A program made the translations under genes and the position numbers. A model generated the notes under the pieces. The model ran no database searches, was not told where the DNA came from, and was given only the letters and a program-made list of their open reading frames with translations. From contig CAWGST010000001.1 of the NCBI GenBank assembly GCA_963825315.1, positions 620,001-684,000 on the forward strand: DNA of 64,000 nucleotides, written 5' to 3'. This stretch comes from DASRLE01 sp963825315. Lineage in GTDB: Bacteria; Verrucomicrobiota; Verrucomicrobiia; Limisphaerales; Palsa-1400. Each line of letters begins with the position of its first letter. The first letter of the stretch is position 1. Of this stretch, positions 54,165-63,732 are shown one piece after another.

Positions 54165-56549
54165 ATGAGCGCGCCACCAGAAAATGCTCCATCGCTTAAT
54201 GTTCAGCGCTGGCGGAAGCCAGGACTTTGCCTGGTACTGGCCGTGATCACGTTTGCTGTTTTCGGCCAGACGCTGCGGCACGAGTTCGTTAATTACGACG
54301 ACGATGATTACGTGTATGAAAATCCGGTCGTCGCCCGGGGTCTGACGTTCAAAGGCATCGTCTGGGCGTTCACCCAGGTTCACGCCGCCAACTGGCACCC
54401 GTTAACCTGGCTTTCCCACATGCTGGACTGCCAGTTATACGGACTGCATCCCGCCGGACATCATCTCACCAATGTCCTCCTCCACACGGCGACGGTGATC
54501 GCGCTCTTCCTGGTTCTGGGGCAGATGACCGGCGCTTTTTGGCGCAGCGCCTTTGTCGCGGCTGTCTTTGCCATCCATCCGTTGCGGGTGGAATCGGTGG
54601 CATGGGTGGCCGAGCGCAAGGACGTTCTCAGCGGGCTGTTCTTCATGCTGACCATCGGAGCTTATGCCCGCTATGCGCGCCGTCCATGGTTGCCTGCCCG
54701 CTACGGGCTGGTGGTGCTTCTGTTTGGTTTGGGACTAATGTGCAAACCGATGCTGGTGACGTTGCCCTTGGTGCTGTTGCTGTTGGACTATTGGCCGTTG
54801 CAACGAGTGGAACCCCGAAAGCTTTCAGGGTTGGTACTGGAAAAGCTGCCCTTGCTGGCGCTCTCCGCCGCCGGCTGCGTGGCCACGCTTTTGGCGCAAC
54901 ACAAAGGCATTCAATCGGCTGGGTCCTTTTCGCTGCCGATGCGCCTGGCCAACGCGTTGGTGGCATGTATGGTTTACCTTCGCCAGATGGTTTATCCGGC
55001 GGGGCTGGCGGCGTTTTATCCCTATCCGCTCAACGGCCTGCCGGCGTGGGAAGTGGTGCTGGCCGGGATGCTGCTGGCCGGCTTTTCAGCAGTCGCATTG
55101 GATCAGAGGCGCGCGCAACCATGGATATTAATCGGATGGCTCTGGTATTTGGTGATGCTGCTGCCGGTGGTGGGAGTCGTCCAGGTCGGTGATCAGGCCC
55201 ATGCGGATCGATACACCTACCTGCCGCAAATTGGGATTTATGTGGCGGTGACGTGGCTGATTGCGGAGTGGGGCGCAAAGCGGCAGGTCAGCCATGCGGC
55301 CTTCGGGGGCCTCATGGCCGGCGTGGTCGGAGTGCTGATGATCTGCGCCTGGCAACAAGCCGCGTATTGGAAAAACGGCGAAACCTTGTGGACCCACGCG
55401 CTTGCCTGCACCACGCGCAACGACGTGGCCAACTTCAACCTCGGCAATGTTCTTCGCCAGGAGGGCAGAATGGACGAAGCGATCTCGCATTACAAAGTCG
55501 CACTGCAAATGAGGCCCAACTACGCGCAAACCCATGACAATCTCGGTCATGCCCTTCTGCAACAGGGCGAAGTGGACGAAGCGATCTTCCATCTCCAAAA
55601 GGCGCTGCAAATCAACCCCGGTCTCGCAAATGCGCACTACAACCTCGGCAACGCTTTTGTCCAAAAGGGAAGAGTGGACGAAGCGATCACCCAATACCAA
55701 ACCGCCCTGCAAATCAGGCCCGACTACGCGCAAGCCCATGACAACCTCGGCAAAACTCTTCTGCAACAAGGAAGAGTGGACGAAGCGATCGACCATCTGC
55801 AAAAGGCGCTGCAAATCGAGCCTGGGCTGCTGAATGCATACTACAATCTCGGCAACGCTCTTCTGCAAAAGGGAAGAGTGGACGAAGCGATCACCCAATA
55901 CCAAACCGCCCTGCAAATCAGGCCCGACTACGCGCAAGCCCATGACAACCTCGGCAACGCTCTTCTGCAAAAGGGAAGAGTGGATGAAGCGATCTCCCAT
56001 TTCCAAACCGCCCTGCAAATCAGGCCGGACGATGCACAAGCCCATAACAATCTCGGCAACGCTCTTCTGCAAAAGGGAATGGCGGACGAAGCGATCTCCC
56101 ATTTCCAAAAGGCCCTGCAAATCAACCCCAGCTACGGGAAAACACACAGCAACCTTGGCAACGCTCTTCTGCAAAAGGGAAGTGTGACCGAAGCGATCGC
56201 CCATTTTCAGAAGGCGTTGCAACTCGAGCCAGCCGATCCGGCAGTCCAAAATAATCTGGCCTGGCTCCTGGCCACTTCTTCGCAAGCGGCCCTGCGCAAC
56301 GGCAACAAGGCGGTGGAACTGGCCCAACAGGCCAATGTGCTGACCGGCGGGGAGAATCCGGTCATTCTTAACACCCTTGCCGCCGCCTTCGCTGAAGCCG
56401 GGCGGTTTTCCGAAGCGTTGGAAACCGCGCGGCGCGCTTTGCATCTGGCCGGGGCGCAATCCAACCCCAGTCTGGCCGGACAACTTCAATTGGAAATGAA
56501 ACTCTACCAGGCAGGGAAGCCGTGCCATATCCCTGAACAAACACATTAA
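54165..56549 (+). CDS. TMTC-like membrane glycosyltransferase with 8 TPRs (array copy 2)
   Basis: 794 residues. Its GT-C region is nearly identical to copy 1 (YDDDDYVYENPVVARGLTF, HPLTWLSHMLDCQLYGLHP, HADRYTYLPQIG). The TPR part has eight full 34-residue repeats and one partial. Repeats 3 and 5, followed by the starts of 4 and 6, are identical or almost identical in DNA (about 55668-55750 and 55868-55950). The repeats probably lie outside the membrane and hold the acceptor protein. The start ATG is 25 bases after copy 1. Confidence 0.8.
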   Translation: MSAPPENAPSLNVQRWRKPGLCLVLAVITFAVFGQTLRHEFVNYDDDDYVYENPVVARGLTFKGIVWAFTQVHAANWHPLTWLSHMLDCQLYGLHPAGHHLTNVLLHTATVIALFLVLGQMTGAFWRSAFVAAVFAIHPLRVESVAWVAERKDVLSGLFFMLTIGAYARYARRPWLPARYGLVVLLFGLGLMCKPMLVTLPLVLLLLDYWPLQRVEPRKLSGLVLEKLPLLALSAAGCVATLLAQHKGIQSAGSFSLPMRLANALVACMVYLRQMVYPAGLAAFYPYPLNGLPAWEVVLAGMLLAGFSAVALDQRRAQPWILIGWLWYLVMLLPVVGVVQVGDQAHADRYTYLPQIGIYVAVTWLIAEWGAKRQVSHAAFGGLMAGVVGVLMICAWQQAAYWKNGETLWTHALACTTRNDVANFNLGNVLRQEGRMDEAISHYKVALQMRPNYAQTHDNLGHALLQQGEVDEAIFHLQKALQINPGLANAHYNLGNAFVQKGRVDEAITQYQTALQIRPDYAQAHDNLGKTLLQQGRVDEAIDHLQKALQIEPGLLNAYYNLGNALLQKGRVDEAITQYQTALQIRPDYAQAHDNLGNALLQKGRVDEAISHFQTALQIRPDDAQAHNNLGNALLQKGMADEAISHFQKALQINPSYGKTHSNLGNALLQKGSVTEAIAHFQKALQLEPADPAVQNNLAWLLATSSQAALRNGNKAVELAQQANVLTGGENPVILNTLAAAFAEAGRFSEALETARRALHLAGAQSNPSLAGQLQLEMKLYQAGKPCHIPEQTH

Positions 56550-56550
56550 T

Positions 56551-58860
56551 TTGAATCCAGTGAACCCGGCAGCGACATCGGAAGGACCAAAACCACAAGC
56601 CAGACAGGTGGCGGCCGTTTGCATTGTTCTCGTTTTGGCGGTGCTGGCCGTGTTCGGGCAGACGGCGGGTTTCGAGTTCGTTGATTACGATGACGGTTTG
56701 TATGTGTATGAGAACCCGGTGGTGGCAAAGGGTTTGACCCTGAACGGAGCCGCTTGGGCGTTGACCTATGGAGGCATCGGCCACTGGCATCCGTTGACGT
56801 GGCTGACGCACATGGCCGACTGCCAGGTCTATGGCCTGTGGGCGGGCGGCCATCATCTGACCAACGTGGCACTTCACGCGGCGGCAGCGGTGCTTTTGCT
56901 TCTGGCGTTGAGAGAGATGACGGGGAGCTTGTGGCGCAGCGCATTTGTGGCGGGGGTGTTCGCGATTCATCCGCTGCGGGTGGAGTCGGTGGCCTGGATT
57001 GCGGAACGCAAGGACGTGTTGAGCGGCGTGTTCTTCATGCTGGCGCTGTGGGCTTATGCGCGTTATGCGGGCCGGCCTTCGCGCTGGCGCTACGCGGCGG
57101 TGGCGCTGGCGTATGCCTTGGGACTTTTATGCAAGAACACGCTGGTGACACTGCCGTTTGTCTTGCTGTTGCTGGACTGGTGGCCGCTCCATCGGGTCAA
57201 GCTGGACGAGGCAGCCGGCGGGAAGGTTATGGCGCCTTTTTGGGGACTGGTGAAGGAGAAGATTCCGTTGTTTTTGCTTTCAGTTGGGTCATGCGTGGCG
57301 ACGGCTCTTGTGCCGGAAAAAGTGCCTGACACCGGCCGGCTGCCGTTTGTTGACCGCATCGGAAACGCCTTGGTTTCTTATGGTGTTTACCTGCGGCAAA
57401 TGGTTTTCCCGGCGCGATTGGCCACCCCTTATGTCAATCCCCCTGGCGGTCTGCCGTTCTGGGAAGTTGCCCTTGCCTTTGTCCTGCTGGCCGCGATTTC
57501 CATAAGTGTGGTGGCGTGCCGGAAAAGACGTCCGTACCTCTTGGTGGGCTGGCTCTGGTATTTGGGAATGCTGGTTCCGACGATTGGGATTATTCAAATA
57601 TCCTTCTATTCACATGCGGATCGCTACACCTATTTGCCTGGAATCGGGCTGGCCATGGCCGGGGCGTGGCTGGTGGGGGATTGCAGCTTGGGGTGGAAAC
57701 ATCGGCGGGCGGTGTTGGGAGGTTTGACGGCCGCCGTGACTGGCGCATTGATGGTCTGCGCGTGGAAGCAGACGTCGTATTGGAAAAACAGCGAAACCTT
57801 GTGGGCCCACACACTCGCCTGCACCACAGGCAACTTCTACGCCCATCTCAACCTCGGAGCCGAGCTTCTCAAAAAAGGAAAAGTGGACGAAGCGATTGAT
57901 TTTTATCAAAAGGGACTGCAAACCGATCCAGACAACGCGGGATCCCACTACAACCTCGGAACCGCTCTTCTCCAAAAGGGAAAAGTGGACGAAGCGATCT
58001 CCCATTTCCAACGGGCGCTGGAAATCAAGTCCGACAACGCGGAAGTGCATTGCATCCTTGGCAACGCTCTCCGCCAAAAGGGAAATGTGAACGAAGCAAT
58101 CACCCAATACCAGGAAGCCCTGCGCATCAACCCCCGCTACGCGGCGGCCCACGTCAGCCTCGGCATTGCTCTTGTGCAAAACGGAAGAGTGGACGAAGCG
58201 ATGGTTCATTGCCAGAAGGCGCTGGAAATCAATGCAAACGACGCGGATGCACACTACAACCTCGGAACCGCTCTTCTACAAAAGGGAAGAGTGGACGAAG
58301 CGATGGTTCATTACCAACGGGCGCTGCAAATCAATCCTGACTACATGGATGCCCACATCAACCTCGGCAACATTCTTCTGCAACAGGGAATGGTGGACGA
58401 CGCGATCACCCATTTCCAACAGGCGCTGCAAATCAAGCCCGACAACGCCAAAGCACAAAACAACCTTGGCAACGCTTTTTTGAAAAAGGGAAGCATGAGC
58501 GAAGCGATCGCCCATTTTCAGATGGCGCTGCAACTCGAACCAGCCGATCCAGGGATTCAAAATAATCTGGGCTGGCTCCTCGCCGCCAGTCCGGAGGCGT
58601 CGCTGCGCAACGGCAACAAGGCGGTCGAACTGGCCCGGCAGGCCAATGCACTGACCGGCGGGAAGAATCCGATCATTCTTCACACCCTCGCCGCCGCCTT
58701 GGCCGAAGCCGGGCGGCTTTCCGAAGCGATGGAAACGGCGCAACACGCCTTGCGCCTGGCCGAGGAGCAATCCAACACCAGGCTGGCCGGGCAACTTCAA
58801 TTGGAGATGAAACTCTACCAGGCAGGCAGCCCATTTCATCTCCCTGAACAAACACATTAA
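56551..58860 (+). CDS. TMTC-like membrane glycosyltransferase with 7 TPRs (array copy 3)
   Basis: 769 residues from a TTG start directly after the stop of copy 2 (GTG 56560 is an alternative). The GT-C region is the most divergent of the four (FVDYDDGLYVYENPVVAKGL, WHPLTWLTHMADCQVYGLW, SHADRYTYLPGIGLAM) but keeps every motif. Seven full TPRs and one partial follow. The last bases (CCCTGAACAAACACATTAA) are shared with the ends of copies 2 and 4, which shows that 3' ends have been copied between the genes. Confidence 0.8.
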   Translation: MNPVNPAATSEGPKPQARQVAAVCIVLVLAVLAVFGQTAGFEFVDYDDGLYVYENPVVAKGLTLNGAAWALTYGGIGHWHPLTWLTHMADCQVYGLWAGGHHLTNVALHAAAAVLLLLALREMTGSLWRSAFVAGVFAIHPLRVESVAWIAERKDVLSGVFFMLALWAYARYAGRPSRWRYAAVALAYALGLLCKNTLVTLPFVLLLLDWWPLHRVKLDEAAGGKVMAPFWGLVKEKIPLFLLSVGSCVATALVPEKVPDTGRLPFVDRIGNALVSYGVYLRQMVFPARLATPYVNPPGGLPFWEVALAFVLLAAISISVVACRKRRPYLLVGWLWYLGMLVPTIGIIQISFYSHADRYTYLPGIGLAMAGAWLVGDCSLGWKHRRAVLGGLTAAVTGALMVCAWKQTSYWKNSETLWAHTLACTTGNFYAHLNLGAELLKKGKVDEAIDFYQKGLQTDPDNAGSHYNLGTALLQKGKVDEAISHFQRALEIKSDNAEVHCILGNALRQKGNVNEAITQYQEALRINPRYAAAHVSLGIALVQNGRVDEAMVHCQKALEINANDADAHYNLGTALLQKGRVDEAMVHYQRALQINPDYMDAHINLGNILLQQGMVDDAITHFQQALQIKPDNAKAQNNLGNAFLKKGSMSEAIAHFQMALQLEPADPGIQNNLGWLLAASPEASLRNGNKAVELARQANALTGGKNPIILHTLAAALAEAGRLSEAMETAQHALRLAEEQSNTRLAGQLQLEMKLYQAGSPFHLPEQTH

Positions 58861-58878
58861 CTACGAAATCTGCAAAAT

Positions 58879-60858
58879 ATGATCGACCAACAATCTCAGC
58901 TAAAAGTCCCCCGCTGCGCGGGCCGGGGGGATCAACGCTGGCGGGTGACGGGGCTTTGCCTTGTGCTGGCCGCAATCACCTTTGCCGTGTTCGGACAGAC
59001 GGCGGGTTTCGGGTTCGTCACGTACGATGACAGTAAGTATGTGTATGGGAACCCGGTGGTCGCCCGCAGTCTGACATTCAAGGGGATTGTCTGGGCCTTC
59101 ACCAGCATTTACGCCTCCAACTGGCACCCGCTGACTTGGCTTTCCCACATGCTGGACTGCCAGTTATACGGACTGCATCCCGGCGGACATCATCTCACCA
59201 GTGTCCTGCTCCACACCGCAACGGTCATCGCGCTCTTCCTGGTTCTGCTCCAGATGACAGGTGCCTTTTGGCGCAGCGCGTTTGTCTCGGCTGTCTTTGC
59301 CATCCATCCGTTGCGGGTGGAATCAGTCGCCTGGGTGGCCGAACGCAAGGACGTTCTGAGCGGGTTGTTCTTCATGTTGACCATCGGGGCTTATGTGCGC
59401 TATGCGCGCCGTCCGTGGTCGCTTGCCCGCTATGGGCTTGTCGTGCTTTTGCTTGCGATGGGTTTGATGTGCAAGCCGATGCTGGTTACGCTGCCTGTGG
59501 TGCTGTTGCTGCTGGATTATTGGCCCTTGCAACGGGTGGAACCCCAAAAGCTTTCGAGGTTGGTGCTGGAAAAGCTGCCCTTGCTGGCGCTCTCCGCCGC
59601 CTCTTGCGTGACAACACTTTTGGCCCAAAGCGGAGCCATTCAATCGGCTGTGTCATTTTCGCTGCCGTACCGCTTGGGGAACGCGCTGGCGGCCTGCATG
59701 GTTTATTTTGGCCAGATGCTCTGGCCGGCGGGACTGGCGGCGCTTTATCCCTTTCCGCACAGCGGCGCGCCACCGTGGGAAGTGGCGCTGGCCGGAATAC
59801 TGCTGGCCAGCCTTTCCGCGTTCACATGGAGTGAGCGGCAGAGGCGGCCGTGGTTGCTGATCGGCTGGCTTTGGTATTTGGTGATGCTGCTGCCGGTGGT
59901 GGGAATCATTCAGGTGGGATCACAGGCCCATGCCGATCGATACACCTACCTGCCGCAAATCGGGATTTATGTGGCGCTGACGTGGTTGGTGGCAGAGTGG
60001 CGGGTGAACCATGCGGCCCTTGGGGGTCTCATGGCCGGCGTGCTCGCCGTGTTGATGGTCTGCGCCTGGAAGCAGACAACGTATTGGCAAAACAACGAAA
60101 CCTTGTGGACCCGCGCGCTTGCCTGCACGACGGGCAACTACGTTGCCCACATGGAACTCGGAGCCGCTCTTTTGCAAAAGGGAAAAGTGGACGAAGCGAT
60201 CTCCCATTACCATGAGGCGCTGCAAATCAAGCCCGATGAAGCGGAAATGCACTACAACCTCGGTAACGCTCTTCTGCAAAAGGGAAGAGTGGACGACGCG
60301 ATGACCCAATACCAAGTGGCGCTGGAAATCAAACCCAACTACTCGGCTGCCCATGTCAATCTCGGCAACGTTCTTCAGCAAAAGCGAAGAGTGGACGAAG
60401 CGATCACCCAATACCAAGAGGCGCTCCAAATCGACCCTGACAATGGCGACGCCCAAAACAATCTCGGCAATGTTCTTCTGCAAAAGGGCAAAGTGGGCGA
60501 AGCGATCCCCCATTTCCAAAAGGCGCTGCAACTCGAACCAGCCGATCCAGGGATTCAAAATAATCTGGCTTGGCTCCTCGCCGCCAGTCCGGAGGCGTCG
60601 CTGCGCAACGGCAACAAGGCGGTCGAACTGGCCCGGCAGGCCAATGCATTGACCGGCGGGAAGAATCCGATCATTCTCCACACCCTCGCCGCCGCCTTCG
60701 CCGAAGCCGGGCGGTTTCCCGAAGCGGTGGAAACGGCGCAACGCGCCTTGCGCCTGGCCGAAGCGCAATCCAACACCAGGCTGGCCGGGCAACTTCAATC
60801 TGAAATGAAATTTTACCAGGCAGGCAGCCCATTTCATCTCCCTGAACAAACACATTAA
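58879..60858 (+). CDS. TMTC-like membrane glycosyltransferase with 4 TPRs (array copy 4)
   Basis: 659 residues. The start MIDQQSQLKVP equals that of copy 1 (MIDQPSPLEVP); the GT-C region is close to copies 1 and 2 (VTYDDSKYVYGNPVVARSL, HPLTWLSHMLDCQLYGLHP, HADRYTYLPQIG). Four full TPRs and a partial one follow. The final 250 bases are almost the same as in copy 3. The mixed likeness (5' like copy 1, 3' like copy 3) suggests recombination between copies. Confidence 0.8.
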   Translation: MIDQQSQLKVPRCAGRGDQRWRVTGLCLVLAAITFAVFGQTAGFGFVTYDDSKYVYGNPVVARSLTFKGIVWAFTSIYASNWHPLTWLSHMLDCQLYGLHPGGHHLTSVLLHTATVIALFLVLLQMTGAFWRSAFVSAVFAIHPLRVESVAWVAERKDVLSGLFFMLTIGAYVRYARRPWSLARYGLVVLLLAMGLMCKPMLVTLPVVLLLLDYWPLQRVEPQKLSRLVLEKLPLLALSAASCVTTLLAQSGAIQSAVSFSLPYRLGNALAACMVYFGQMLWPAGLAALYPFPHSGAPPWEVALAGILLASLSAFTWSERQRRPWLLIGWLWYLVMLLPVVGIIQVGSQAHADRYTYLPQIGIYVALTWLVAEWRVNHAALGGLMAGVLAVLMVCAWKQTTYWQNNETLWTRALACTTGNYVAHMELGAALLQKGKVDEAISHYHEALQIKPDEAEMHYNLGNALLQKGRVDDAMTQYQVALEIKPNYSAAHVNLGNVLQQKRRVDEAITQYQEALQIDPDNGDAQNNLGNVLLQKGKVGEAIPHFQKALQLEPADPGIQNNLAWLLAASPEASLRNGNKAVELARQANALTGGKNPIILHTLAAAFAEAGRFPEAVETAQRALRLAEAQSNTRLAGQLQSEMKFYQAGSPFHLPEQTH

Positions 60859-60935
60859 CCACTGAAGCAAATTGGGAAGTAAGAATTAATTAAGAAACAT
60901 GAAGTACAGCCAACAGTCGAGGCGGGACGCCATTT

Positions 60936-61724
60936 TTGACTTCTTCCTTCTGCCTTTCCCCGCTCTTCGAGGTCATTTTCGAGGATGCCGACTTGTTGGT
61001 CATCAATAAGCCCGCCGGCTTGGTCTGTCATCCAACCAAGGGCGACGAGTGGTCGAGCTTGATCGGCCGGACCCGCCTTTATCTGGGCGCGGAGAGGCCG
61101 GCGCACTTGATCAACCGGCTCGACCGCGAAACGAGCGGCGTGGTTCTTGCTGCCAAAAGCCCGTTGGCCGCCGGGCAATTGGGCAAACTTTGGGAAAGCC
61201 GCGCCGTCGAAAAGGTATATCTGGCCATTGTCCACGGCTCGGTGCGGAAGGATGCGGGATGCATCGATTTGCCGCTGGGCAAGGACGAAGGCAGCCAGGT
61301 CGCCGTGAAACATTGCGTTCGCCGCGATGGCGCCGGCGCCTTGACGGAGTTCCGGGTGGAACGGCGCTTTCGCCGCGCGGAGGGGGAGTTTACCCTTCTG
61401 CGGGTGTGTCCAAAAACGGGACGGAAACATCAAATCCGCATTCATCTGGCCGCAGTGGGCCATCCGGTGGTCGGCGACAAGCTTTACGGCGGGGATGAAG
61501 ATTTGTATCTGGCGCTGGCGCAAAACCGATTGACCAAAAGGCAGCGGCGGAAGCTGATACTGACGAATCACGCCTTGCATGCCCATTCGATCCGCCTGGA
61601 GTGGCGCGGGGAGGAGAAAGTGTTTCAAGCGCCGCCGGACGATGATTTCACGCGCTTTTCCGGCGATCCACAATGGACCCCGGCCAACGGACCATGTCAC
61701 GGCGGCGCGGGTTTTGAGCCATGA
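60936..61724 (+). CDS. RluA-type pseudouridine synthase
   Basis: About 262 residues from a TTG start (no ATG fits). VIFEDADLLVINKPAGLVCHP, the catalytic HLINRLDRETSGVVLAAKS (Asp in RLDRETSG) and GRKHQIRIHLAAVGHPVVGDKLYG are the three RluA/RsuA-superfamily motifs. It has no S4 domain. It converts uridine to pseudouridine in rRNA or tRNA. The exact site cannot be told. It lies 77 bases after the array. Confidence 0.85.
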   Translation: MTSSFCLSPLFEVIFEDADLLVINKPAGLVCHPTKGDEWSSLIGRTRLYLGAERPAHLINRLDRETSGVVLAAKSPLAAGQLGKLWESRAVEKVYLAIVHGSVRKDAGCIDLPLGKDEGSQVAVKHCVRRDGAGALTEFRVERRFRRAEGEFTLLRVCPKTGRKHQIRIHLAAVGHPVVGDKLYGGDEDLYLALAQNRLTKRQRRKLILTNHALHAHSIRLEWRGEEKVFQAPPDDDFTRFSGDPQWTPANGPCHGGAGFEP

Positions 61725-61852
61725 ACCCCAATTTTCCATTGAGATTTCCAAAAAAAACACCGCCGAAGCCGTCATTTTGGCCGTCCTCCCGACGCCATTT
61801 GAGTTGCAAGTTGTTGATGTTGAGTCTATTATGAATTAATTGATTGAGCGGC

Positions 61853-61992
61853 AAAAAAGATGCAAAAAAGTTGAAAAAAACCCTTTACATTCGTCCTGAA
61901 AAAGGCCAATATATTCCCAGATGCTTACCAAAAGCACAGTCGAAAAAAAGATGGAAAAAACCATTGACAGGCTTTTTGTCATCTGCGATAGT
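61853..61992 (+). promoter_or_regulatory. Phased A-tracts and promoter upstream of the exported-protein pair
   Basis: TTGACA (61964-61969), 17 bases, GATAGT (61987-61992). Upstream A-tracts start at 61853, 61864, 61874, 61943 and 61955, close to helical spacing; the last ends four bases before the -35 box. No gene is supported in 61725-62042. Confidence 0.5.
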
Positions 61993-62042
61993 AATACACA
62001 CACGGACACACACGGAAACAACAAATAAAAAAAGATAAAATT

Positions 62043-62849
62043 ATGAGAACAAAAACACTAGCCCTATCCGCGCTGATCGGCATGCTCGGCAGCGCAGCAG
62101 TCATGGCGCAGCAAAATGTATATTCAATCAACGCCGTCGGTTACATCAACCTGAGCCTGGCCCCAGGCTTCAACATGATCGCTGTCCAGTTGGTGACCAG
62201 CCCGACGAACACAGTCGTCAATCTGTTCCCAAATCCTGCCGATCCAATTACCGGCAATGGGCCTTATGACAACTGCGAAATTTTTAAGTTTAATCCCGTT
62301 GACGGAAGGTATGATAATTCTGATAACGGCGACGCCGCAGGCGGCATGGGCACTACCGGTTGGGACGGCGGTGGCACGATAACCATCAATCCCGGTGAAG
62401 CCGTCTGGTTTGACAATGGCACTGGTGGGACTCTGTCTGTTACCGTCGTCGGAAGCGTTCCCCAGGGAACCAACAGTATTACCATATATCCAGGATTTAA
62501 CATGCTGGCTTCGCCAGTGCCGTTTTCCGGCGACTTGGTGCAAAGCATGCAATTCACGAATTATGTGAACTTTAATGATCAAGGGAGCCAAGCCTTTGTT
62601 TGGGAGAATCCGGATCCTGCGCTTGGACACCCGGCCTATAATTCATACTCTGTTGACCTGCAGGGCGGCAATGAAGGTGTCTCTGGCACTAATGTGTATG
62701 TAACTCCTAGTGGTCCGAATGCGGGCACACCATCATGGGACGGCGCGGAGCCTGCACTTAATGTCGGCCAGGGTTTCTGGTACGAAAGCGAAGTCAGTCC
62801 GGCGAATACTACTTGGACGTACACGCAAGTTTTCTCAATCAATCCATAA
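62043..62849 (+). CDS. Exported protein of a Verrucomicrobiota family, unknown function
   Basis: 268 residues with a signal peptide (LALSALIGMLGSAAVMAQ). The mature protein opens with NVYSINAVGYINLSLAPGFN, a start seen in many small secreted proteins of this phylum. It contains two related halves, each with PGFNMIAV / PGFNMLAS and NPGEAVWFDN / NVGQGFWYES, so it arose by duplication. It has no sorting tail. It may be a surface or matrix protein. It precedes the PEP-CTERM gene by 42 bases, probably in one transcript from the promoter at 61964. Confidence 0.65.
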   Translation: MRTKTLALSALIGMLGSAAVMAQQNVYSINAVGYINLSLAPGFNMIAVQLVTSPTNTVVNLFPNPADPITGNGPYDNCEIFKFNPVDGRYDNSDNGDAAGGMGTTGWDGGGTITINPGEAVWFDNGTGGTLSVTVVGSVPQGTNSITIYPGFNMLASPVPFSGDLVQSMQFTNYVNFNDQGSQAFVWENPDPALGHPAYNSYSVDLQGGNEGVSGTNVYVTPSGPNAGTPSWDGAEPALNVGQGFWYESEVSPANTTWTYTQVFSINP

Positions 62850-62891
62850 TAACAAACTGATCCAACTAAAAATTCAACAAACACACTCAAT

Positions 62892-63680
62892 ATGAAAAAA
62901 ACATTAATTATAGGGGCCTTGGTAGTGGCGGGGTCGTTCAGCGCGTATTCCCAAGGAACCGTGGCATTCCTTGATCGTAAAACTGACATGACGATACACA
63001 TCTTCGCGCCACAGCTCGCTAATCCAGCCGTGGAGATAGTCGGCAACCAGGGCGGTGGGATAGGCACCACTAGTGGCGGCGTTGCAACCGATATATACGA
63101 TAACAATGGGACTGATCCTGGTATCGGTGTTTCCGGGCTGAATTACGGCGGCTCCACCGTCTATACTGGCGGCGCGATCGGGAACACAGCCGCGGCAAAT
63201 CCAACGCCGGCAGGATCGTACCACTACAACAACGGTGCCGATTACACCGTTGAACTTTATGCGGGTGTCGGCGCTAGCCTGACGCTGGCTCAGTTGTTGC
63301 CGGTTTCTCAATATACCGGCACGATATACACGTCGGGCACCATCGGCGGGGCTTTCCAGAACGTAACTGTCTCCAGCGATCCTGGCATCGCCAGCACCGG
63401 TGTCAACCCGACTACCGTGGTCACAGTTGCATTGTATGCCTGGTATAATGGCGGCACAGGCATGACCCTTGCACAGGCTCAAGGGGCTCTTGATCCGTGG
63501 GGCGTATCTCCGTTGGATCAAATCACTGCTCTCGGTAATACGACAACACCAACCGGGGCGAATACCCCTCCTGACTTGGAAGGTCTCCAGAGCTTCAGCT
63601 TGCAGGTTAGTCCTGAACCGAGCACCATTGCTCTTGGCGTGATAGGCGCGTCAGCGTTCCTGTTCCGCCGTCGCAAATAA
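62892..63680 (+). CDS. PEP-CTERM exported protein
   Basis: 262 residues. A signal peptide (TLIIGALVVAGSFSAYSQG) leads; the end PEPSTIALGVIGASAFLFRRRK is a PEP-CTERM sorting signal: PEP motif, hydrophobic helix, basic tail. Exosortase should cut it and place the protein at the surface or in extracellular polymer. The middle is Gly/Thr-rich and likely beta-structured. No exosortase gene is visible here. A strong terminator follows at 63703. Confidence 0.8.
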   Translation: MKKTLIIGALVVAGSFSAYSQGTVAFLDRKTDMTIHIFAPQLANPAVEIVGNQGGGIGTTSGGVATDIYDNNGTDPGIGVSGLNYGGSTVYTGGAIGNTAAANPTPAGSYHYNNGADYTVELYAGVGASLTLAQLLPVSQYTGTIYTSGTIGGAFQNVTVSSDPGIASTGVNPTTVVTVALYAWYNGGTGMTLAQAQGALDPWGVSPLDQITALGNTTTPTGANTPPDLEGLQSFSLQVSPEPSTIALGVIGASAFLFRRRK

Positions 63681-63702
63681 GCAGACTGCTCTTTAATCTC
63701 AC

Positions 63703-63732
63703 GGAGCCGCCCACAGGGCGGCTCCTTTTTTT
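63703..63732 (+). terminator. Rho-independent terminator
   Basis: Perfect 10-base stem GGAGCCGCCC / GGGCGGCTCC with ACA loop (63703-63725), followed by seven T (63726-63732). The next gene's ATG is at 63733, directly after the T run. Confidence 0.9.

Noticed and set aside
55400..58560. Regularly spaced repeats resembling a CRISPR array
   Set aside because: The period of about 102 bases is the 34-codon TPR unit inside coding frames. There are no spacers and no cas genes.
61844..62038. A 64-residue basic protein (TTG start)
   Set aside because: Lysine richness comes from the phased A-tracts, and the frame covers the promoter of the next gene.
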